NCBI RefSeq assembly: GCF_000521215.1
Contig: NZ_KI928917.1
Coordinates: forward strand, 213,221 to 265,402
Reading direction: 5' to 3'
DNA length: 52,182 nt
From: Labrenzia sp. DG1229
Lineage (GTDB): Bacteria > Pseudomonadota > Alphaproteobacteria > Rhizobiales > Stappiaceae
Below, piece by piece: positions 47,348 to 52,182 of this stretch. The translations under genes were made by a program, and so were the position numbers. The notes beneath the pieces were generated by a model that did no database searches, was not told where the DNA came from, and worked only from the letters and a program-made list of their open reading frames with translations. The number at the start of each line of letters is the position of its first letter. The first letter of the stretch is position 1.

Positions 47348-48256
47348 ATGCCAAGCGTCGATCGCATGAAAGAGTTTTTGGAAATTGCGAATTGCAGCAG
47401 TATTTCTGCCGCGGCACGAATACTGAACCTGCCGAGAGCAACGCTCAGCCGGCGCCTTTCAGGGCTGGAAGCTGATTTGGGTGTCCGCTTGCTGCACAGG
47501 CGCACGACCAGACTGACCCTGACCGAAGCCGGAGAAGAATTGAGGCTGCGCGCCTCCAAGATCGTCGTGGATGCAGAAGCCGCATGGTCGGCTGTTCAGC
47601 GACTGGATGACACGCCACGCGGTCTTTTGAGGGTGTCCCTCACGGGCGCCTATTTCATGCAGCTGTTCACGGACTTTCTGCGCGACTTTCCAGAAGTGAA
47701 ACTGGAAGTTCTGTCAACGACGCGGCATGTCGACCTGATTGCCGAAGGCGTCGATGTGGCGATGCGCATCGGACCCGTCAGGGACCAGAATCTGATCGCA
47801 AAACAGATACGTTCCGACCGTCTTCTGGCGGTGGCGACACCGGAGTATCTGGAGTCGAACGGTGTTCCGGAGACCACGGCAGACCTTACGGGACACAATT
47901 GTATTGTCGGCTTCGCAGGAGACTGGTCTCCAAGCAGTTCATGGCCTCTGCTGAACGGCGGCACGATACCGGTTTCAGGTCGTCTGGCCGCCAATGAACC
48001 GGGTCTGGTAAAGGCATCCGTTCTTGAAGGACAGGGCATTGCGCTTCTGCCGTCAGCTGTGGCTGCCGGAGAACTGAGCGCCGGGTTGCTCGTACCGGTT
48101 CTTCCAGACCTGATCGGTGCGGACATCCCGGTCAGCCTTGTTCATGCCGACCGGGAATTCATCGATCCGAAAGTGCGCATCTTTGTCGATCGGGCCGCTG
48201 AAGTCATGCTCCGGAAAATGCCTGCGCCTTACCCCCTGGAAACAAATTGGGCGTAG
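47348..48256 (+). CDS. LysR-family regulator divergent from the VOC/isochorismatase operon
   Basis: A 302-residue LysR-type protein of the PecT/AaeR-like branch: MKEFLEIANCSSISAAARILNLPRATLSRRLSGLEADLGVRLLHRRTTRLTLTEAGEEL as DNA-binding domain, then PRGLLRVSLTGAYFMQLFTDFLRDFPEVKLEV and VDLIAEGVDVAMRIGPVRDQNLIAKQI in the effector domain. The VDVAMRIG phrase is typical of this branch. Divergent from the VOC gene by 97 bases, its likely target. Six bases separate its stop from the chemoreceptor gene on the other strand. Confidence 0.88.
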   Translation: MPSVDRMKEFLEIANCSSISAAARILNLPRATLSRRLSGLEADLGVRLLHRRTTRLTLTEAGEELRLRASKIVVDAEAAWSAVQRLDDTPRGLLRVSLTGAYFMQLFTDFLRDFPEVKLEVLSTTRHVDLIAEGVDVAMRIGPVRDQNLIAKQIRSDRLLAVATPEYLESNGVPETTADLTGHNCIVGFAGDWSPSSSWPLLNGGTIPVSGRLAANEPGLVKASVLEGQGIALLPSAVAAGELSAGLLVPVLPDLIGADIPVSLVHADREFIDPKVRIFVDRAAEVMLRKMPAPYPLETNWA

Positions 48257-48262
48257 TGAGGT

Positions 48263-49741
48263 CTACATCAGTGACCGGGAAGCTTCCCTGACATTGTTGG
48301 TGGTTCCGTCCAGTTGCGAAGCAACCGACGATATTGCCTGAAGATTTGTGGTCACCACGTCAACACCCTGGGCCGCGGATTGCATGTTCTGGGAAATGTC
48401 GTTCGTAACAGCGGTCTGTTCCTCGACCGCGGTCGAGATGCTTGTTGCAATCTCTGCAATGTTCTTGATGACCCCCATGATGGAGGTAATTGCTTCCACG
48501 GCTCTCTCGGTGGTTTCCTGCACGGAACTGACCTGCGCGGAGATTTCTTCCGTCGCCTTGCTGGTTTGCGATGCCAGGCTTTTCACTTCCGAGGCAACGA
48601 CCGCAAATCCCTTGCCCGCCTCACCTGCGCGGGCAGCCTCGATGGTCGCATTGAGCGCAAGGAGATTGGTCTGGTCGGCAATTCCGTCGATCAGTTCGAT
48701 GACGGAACCTATGGTCTTGGCATCTTCGGAAAGACCGGACATGATCTCGCTTGATCGCTCCGCCTCGCCTTGCGCGTTGTTGGAGACTTCCATGGCCACC
48801 TGAACCTGCCGGCTGATCTCCTGAATGGAAGCGACAAGCTCCTCGGAGGCGGCCGCGACCGTCTGGACGCTTGAGGAGGTCTGCTCGGATGCTGATGCCG
48901 ATTCGCCGGCCTGATGGGCTGTCTCGGAAATCGATTGCGCCATCTCGGTCAGATCCGCATCGATTGTTTCCTGAACTTGCCTGCGGCGCTGGCGTTCCGC
49001 GACCTGATCCGTGATGTCTGTTGCAAATTTCACCACTTTGAAAGGACGTCCTGCCGCGTCCATGATCGGGTTATACGTCGCCTGGATCCAGATCTCGCGC
49101 CCACCCTTGGCAACACGCTTGAATTCATCGGCCTTGAATTCGCCTCTGGCGAGTTCTTCCCAAAACCGGCTGTATTCGGCACTTTCCCGGTGCTCCGGAT
49201 CGACAAACAAGCTGTGATGCTGTCCCTTGATCTCGTCGATCGAGTATCCCAGGGCACCGAGGAAATTTTCGTTGGCATCGAGAATGGTGCCATCAAGTTC
49301 GAAATGAATCACCGCCTGCGACCGGTTGAGCGCATCGACCTGACCTTCAAAATCGGCGTTGCGCATTTTTTGTTCGGTAATGTCGGAGGCAATCTTGACG
49401 ACCTTGACGACTTTTCCGGCAGAATTGACGACCGGATTATAGGACGCCTGGATCCAGACTTCGTTGCCGTGCTTGTCGAACCGCAGGAATTCTTCAGCCT
49501 TGAATTCACCTCTTGCCAGATCTGCCCAGAAGTCGGCGTATTCCTGGCTGCCGCCATAGTCCGGATCGACGAACATTCGGTGATGCTGGCCCTTGATTTC
49601 GTCCAGCGTGTAGCTCATCGCACCCAGGAAATTCGGGTTCGCGTCGAGAATGTGGCCGTCCGGGGTAAACTGGATCATGGCCTGGGAGCGGCTGAACGCC
49701 TCGACCATGGCCTTCCAGGAATTGCCGAAAAAGATCGTCAT
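48263..49741 (-). CDS. Soluble PAS-PAS methyl-accepting chemotaxis protein (BdlA-like)
   Basis: A 492-residue receptor from the ATG at 49739-49741 ([12 protein letters not shown]). No membrane helix is present, so it is cytoplasmic. Two near-identical PAS units follow each other (about 10-130 and 132-252): each has SQA[MV]I, [30 protein letters not shown], FKAxEFxR and IWIQAxYNP with a PAC segment ending KVVKxAxDIT. The HH pair in GQHH suggests haem or flavin sensing, as in BdlA/Aer2-type proteins. The signalling domain contains the conserved hairpin tip [36 protein letters not shown]. There is no C-terminal methyltransferase-docking pentapeptide. BdlA controls biofilm dispersal in Pseudomonas; by analogy this may link redox state to surface life. 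Confidence 0.9.
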   Translation of the reverse strand: MTIFFGNSWKAMVEAFSRSQAMIQFTPDGHILDANPNFLGAMSYTLDEIKGQHHRMFVDPDYGGSQEYADFWADLARGEFKAEEFLRFDKHGNEVWIQASYNPVVNSAGKVVKVVKIASDITEQKMRNADFEGQVDALNRSQAVIHFELDGTILDANENFLGALGYSIDEIKGQHHSLFVDPEHRESAEYSRFWEELARGEFKADEFKRVAKGGREIWIQATYNPIMDAAGRPFKVVKFATDITDQVAERQRRRQVQETIDADLTEMAQSISETAHQAGESASASEQTSSSVQTVAAASEELVASIQEISRQVQVAMEVSNNAQGEAERSSEIMSGLSEDAKTIGSVIELIDGIADQTNLLALNATIEAARAGEAGKGFAVVASEVKSLASQTSKATEEISAQVSSVQETTERAVEAITSIMGVIKNIAEIATSISTAVEEQTAVTNDISQNMQSAAQGVDVVTTNLQAISSVASQLDGTTNNVREASRSLM

Positions 49742-50225
49742 GTTTATCCCCACTAAGATTTTTAGTTGCACTTCTTCGAATATTACACCGCGTAAGGTAA
49801 ATAAAAAATTGATATAATCGACGCTGACAAGCTTAATCAGTTGGTAAAAAAGTAAAATTATGTATTTTTGAAGTTACAATCCTAGGTTAGCTAAATATAT
49901 TCTAAGTTGAAAACTTCATGGCAAAAATGCTAGGTTCTAATTAACCAAATGCGCCAAACGGCGGAATTTGCAAAGAAGTGCTGCAGACTGGGGTTGAGTG
50001 CAGACCGTCACCGCTACGAATGCGGGTTCCATTTCAAGCAGGCTTGTGAGAACCAGGTTCGATAAATATGAAAACGGCTCCATGAGTTTTGGTGGATCAA
50101 TTTCGAAATCGAAATGTCCAAAGGCGATGGAACCGTGATGGTTCAACCAGGCCGGTGCCTACCCGACACAACAATCCCATTTGACATCCTGGGTTGCAGT
50201 CACGCGTGTATCACACCCAATATGT
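49742..50225. other. Gene-free region upstream of the chemoreceptor and sensor genes
   Basis: About 480 bases between divergent genes. 49780-49935 is AT-rich and would hold the chemoreceptor promoter. 49940-50220 has coding-like composition but no frame I can trust: short frames on both strands are broken by stops and match no family I recognise, so it may be a decayed gene. A palindrome ATTTCGAAAT occurs at 50100-50109. Confidence 0.35.
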
Positions 50226-50254
50226 TATGAATTTAATCATATATTAAATTCATA
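50226..50254. promoter_or_regulatory. 12-bp perfect inverted repeat before the orphan sensor gene
   Basis: TATGAATTTAAT-CATAT-ATTAAATTCATA, two exact 12-base arms around a 5-base spacer, ending 12 bases before the GTG start of the next gene. Its AT-rich symmetry and placement over the ribosome site/promoter suggest an operator for a dimeric repressor. Confidence 0.55.
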
Positions 50255-50266
50255 TCGGGGGCTGCA

Positions 50267-51043
50267 GTGCGTGGATTAATTCGGCTGGTCTTTCTCTCTT
50301 TTCTGCTGTCCTTCGGGTCCATTTCTGGATCCATCTCTCAAACTCCCCCTCACGTTGACAAAACTGAGCAGCTTGTCGCCGAAGTGGTCCAGGCGGCGCG
50401 AACCAATCAGCTCAGTGCGGAACGTGTCCTATATGCGGCCGATCAGGCGATCGACGCAGCGGCCGTGATCGTCTCTTCGATTCAAAACAGCCGGCTCATT
50501 CATTCGGAATTGAAACGCCTTGCCACCGGTGTACCAGGAGCGCGCGCGATCATTGTTATCGGGCCTGACGGCAAGCTAATGCACGACAGTTACAAGTACC
50601 CTGCCCTTGCCGTTGATCTATCAGACCGCGCTTACTTCAAAGAGGCTTTAACACGGTCTGGACTGGTGATCGGACAAAAAACGATCGGTAGGACATCAGG
50701 GGCGGCATTCATCCCGCTGGCAAAGCGGCTTGGCACACTCACTTATGTAATCGTGACCACGCCATTCGCTCTTGTCGATGTCCAAAGCGAGTGCGGAGAC
50801 TGCTGGTCATTGGCTGTTCAGCAAGGTGGAAAAATCGTGACGATGTTCCCGCCTGAGGCCGAAGTCTCTCCGAACCTGCTTGATGTTGCTTTGAAATCAA
50901 ACACAACGACAGGAGTGCGGGTCGCCCGCTACCTGAATTCAGTTGTAGCTATCGCCTGGAGGAAAAGCGCCGACTTTCACATGACCAGTGTGAGCGTTCG
51001 CGGTCTTCCGGACACTGCAACGGTCGATATCGATATCCACTAG
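50267..51043 (+). CDS. Exported orphan Cache-like sensor domain protein
   Basis: A 258-residue protein starting with GTG after GGGGGC. It has a signal peptide or N-terminal anchor (GLIRLVFLSFLLSFGSISGSIS) and then a region resembling double-Cache/PDC ligand-binding domains: a long helix (LVAEVVQAARTNQLSAERVLYAADQAIDAAAVIVSSI), RAIIVIGPDGKLMHDSYKYPALAVDLSDRAYFKEALTRSGLVIGQ and FIPLAKRL. The LSDRAYFKEAL phrase is a hallmark of Cache sensors. No histidine kinase, GGDEF, HAMP or chemoreceptor signalling domain follows, so it is a sensor without output. Residues 175-180 hold two cysteines (SECGDCWS). It may hand its signal to a partner; the chemoreceptor gene is nearby but soluble. Confidence 0.68.
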   Translation: MRGLIRLVFLSFLLSFGSISGSISQTPPHVDKTEQLVAEVVQAARTNQLSAERVLYAADQAIDAAAVIVSSIQNSRLIHSELKRLATGVPGARAIIVIGPDGKLMHDSYKYPALAVDLSDRAYFKEALTRSGLVIGQKTIGRTSGAAFIPLAKRLGTLTYVIVTTPFALVDVQSECGDCWSLAVQQGGKIVTMFPPEAEVSPNLLDVALKSNTTTGVRVARYLNSVVAIAWRKSADFHMTSVSVRGLPDTATVDIDIH

Positions 51044-51325
51044 GAACTGCCGGGCAACTTCTGTCCTGTAACTCAGAAACCACCGCTCATCAGCTTGAGC
51101 TCTCAGCCAGAGCGCCGAAGCTGGCTGCCCTGTTGAACAGGCAGCCAACTCGGCAAGCTTGGCAAGTTCGTCGTCTGTGAAATTCGCAGACGAAAATGCG
51201 AAGAACCCGATTGCGGTGGCGAAGCCAATCGCAAACGCCAGCAGAAGTGCAGCACCAATCTTTGCCGTTCCCGGTTTGACTAGCACCCTCTCCTGAATAA
51301 TCTGGCGTAGAAATTCATCGCGCAT
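50939..51325 (-). CDS. Small single-span membrane protein
   Basis: A 128-residue frame with a good AAGGGG site 6 bases before its ATG and one membrane helix (IGAALLLAFAIGFATAIGFFAF). Its 3' end overlaps the 3' end of the convergent sensor gene by 105 bases. The N-terminal half (FLRQIIQERVLVKPG, then the helix, then DDELAKLAELAACSTGQ) looks genuine, while the last 35 residues are the antisense of the sensor gene. No family was recognised. It is the only plausible gene in an otherwise empty 330-base interval. Confidence 0.5.
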   Translation of the reverse strand: MRDEFLRQIIQERVLVKPGTAKIGAALLLAFAIGFATAIGFFAFSSANFTDDELAKLAELAACSTGQPASALWLRAQADERWFLSYRTEVARQFLVDIDIDRCSVRKTANAHTGHVKVGAFPPGDSYN

Positions 51326-51374
51326 TGATTGCCCCTTGCACCCGACAATTGCAACCTAATGGGGAATATGCGCC

Positions 51375-51986
51375 ATGTCTATTGTTACGGGTATCCGGAG
51401 CGCGGTTTTATCTGACGTTGTATCGATCGCGAAAATTCACGTGGCCTGTTGGCGAGAAGTCTACTCGTTCATGCCGAAGGAAGTACAAGCCAAGCGAGAC
51501 TATAAATTCCGTCTGGATCAATGGCTTAGATGGTTTGATGCACTACCCAAAGACGAAGCTCTGTTTGTCCTTTTGGACACTGATGAGGTCGTCGGTTTTG
51601 CCGTCGCAAAGGCAAACAAAGACCCTGATATCGATGTCCTGGGCGAGTTTCATGCTTGCTATATTTTGCCGCACTACCGGGGAGGACAAGCCGGTCCGGT
51701 TGCAATGATGGCACTGGCTGAATTCTTGAGGGACAATGGACTGTGGCCTGCCTGTGTGTGGGCGTTCAAACACAACCCCTATCGTCGCATTTATCCTGCG
51801 ATCGGCTGCAAGCCGGAAGTGTTCCGAGACCGGCATATTGCAGGCTTTGCCCTTCCTGAGATTGGGTATCGAGCACCGGACTATCCAGTGCTTATGAAAC
51901 GCCTCAACCGGATGTGCGTTTCAGCCGCTCAGCGCCAAACTGAATCACTTCAGACGCCGCATCCTCGTTTACTTGTTCACGGCTGA
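51375..51986 (+). CDS. GNAT-family N-acetyltransferase
   Basis: A 203-residue acetyltransferase-like protein. The N-terminal IRSAVLSDVVSIAKIHVACWREVYSFMP is a standard GNAT opening, LFVLLDTDEVVGFAVAKANKDPDIDVLGEFHACYILPHYRGGQAGPVAMMALAEFL covers the central strands and the acetyl-CoA P-loop (here YRGGQAG, usually QxxGxG/A), and VWAFKHNPYRRIYPAIGCKP is the C-terminal motif. The last 24 or so residues overlap the antisense gene at the right edge and look non-conserved. Acceptor unknown; amino-group acetylation of an amino acid or a small toxic compound is typical. Confidence 0.75.
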   Translation: MSIVTGIRSAVLSDVVSIAKIHVACWREVYSFMPKEVQAKRDYKFRLDQWLRWFDALPKDEALFVLLDTDEVVGFAVAKANKDPDIDVLGEFHACYILPHYRGGQAGPVAMMALAEFLRDNGLWPACVWAFKHNPYRRIYPAIGCKPEVFRDRHIAGFALPEIGYRAPDYPVLMKRLNRMCVSAAQRQTESLQTPHPRLLVHG

Positions 51987-52182
51987 GCAGATAATCGAGC
52001 GTTTCAACGAACTGGTCTGCGACCTCGTCTGGCTTCGTCTTTCGAGGCAAAGTTTCCCAGAACGTCGCAGCGATGTTCCAAGTGAACTTACGAACGATAT
52101 CGATCGAGGTTCCCTTGACCTCAATCTCAATCTTCTTGTTGGTCTCTCCTTCTCCGGTGGCAAGCCATTGAACCGAAACACC
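51904..52182 (-). CDS. 3' part of an uncharacterised gene (5' end outside window)
   Basis: An open frame of 92 codons enters from the right edge and stops at the TGA complementary to 51904-51906. The peptide is amphipathic and protein-like (KKIEIEVKGTSIDIVRK, then TFWETLPRKTKPDEVADQFVETLDYLL, then ASEVIQFGAERLKR), unlike the Arg/Ser-rich product of the other long minus-strand frame in this interval. It overlaps the end of the GNAT gene by 83 bases, convergently. I do not recognise the family. Confidence 0.5.
   Translation of the reverse strand, partial: GVSVQWLATGEGETNKKIEIEVKGTSIDIVRKFTWNIAATFWETLPRKTKPDEVADQFVETLDYLLSREQVNEDAASEVIQFGAERLKRTSG

Noticed and set aside
49937..50146. 69-codon minus-strand frame
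   Set aside because: No ribosome site, no conserved-looking features, and surrounding frames are broken; at best a decayed gene.
51969..52181. 70-codon minus-strand frame at the right edge
   Set aside because: Product is Arg/Ser-rich and unstructured; the neighbouring frame ending at 51904 gives a protein-like sequence and is preferred.

Overview
The window looks like the chromosome of a GC-rich alphaproteobacterium, most likely Hyphomicrobiales and perhaps the Roseibium/Labrenzia/Stappia group. This rests on gene content and order (rhizobial-type exopolysaccharide locus, many LysR and MarR regulators, TRAP transport, homoprotocatechuate catabolism) and on the contrast between GC-rich genes and AT-rich spacers. 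No rRNA, tRNA, CRISPR array or insertion sequence was recognised.

Layout. (1) 1-4830: the 5' part of hpaR, divergent from an FAH-family gene and hpaH (homoprotocatechuate meta-cleavage), then an uncharacterised P-loop protein and an ABC-transporter-like protein whose ATPase motifs are all eroded. (2) 4878-7737: an exported subtilisin-like protease divergent from an ECF sigma factor and a one-span anti-sigma protein. (3) 7858-13626: an AraC regulator, a small membrane protein with an HlyD-type adaptor, two tandem paralogous Arg-rich secreted microproteins, a 2OG-Fe(II) oxygenase and its divergent LysR. (4) 13813-17183: galE, a LysR regulator, and an acyl-CoA dehydrogenase-like protein lacking a catalytic Glu. 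(5) 17212-40395: a roughly 23 kb polysaccharide locus. (6) 40412-47347: LysR, a complete TRAP transporter and a sulfatase; then an exported isochorismatase-like hydrolase, a VOC protein and a divergent LysR. (7) 47348-52182: that LysR gene, a soluble PAS-PAS chemoreceptor, an orphan periplasmic sensor domain, a small membrane protein, a GNAT enzyme and a partial gene.

The polysaccharide locus is the most striking part. A MarR regulator (38500) is divergent from a type I secretion ABC exporter and its adaptor, and these are followed by a short RTX calcium-binding protein and a tightly coupled run of glycosyltransferases, a methyltransferase, two polysaccharide pyruvyl transferases, two proteins of unknown function and a Tat-exported GH16 hydrolase. 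The order MarR - T1SS - secreted Ca-binding protein - glycosyltransferases recalls the Sinorhizobium meliloti galactoglucan (EPS II) expG-expD1D2-expE (wggR-wgdAB-wgeA) region. My reading is that it makes a pyruvylated, possibly methylated polysaccharide together with a secreted Ca-binding protein. The adaptor gene is split by a -1 frame change, so it is uncertain whether secretion works in this strain. No Wzx/Wzy or other polysaccharide export genes lie in the window.

Many start codons were moved downstream of the longest reading frame on the basis of Shine-Dalgarno spacing and ATGA/TGATG stop-start overlaps. All family calls come from reading motifs by eye; no database search was run.
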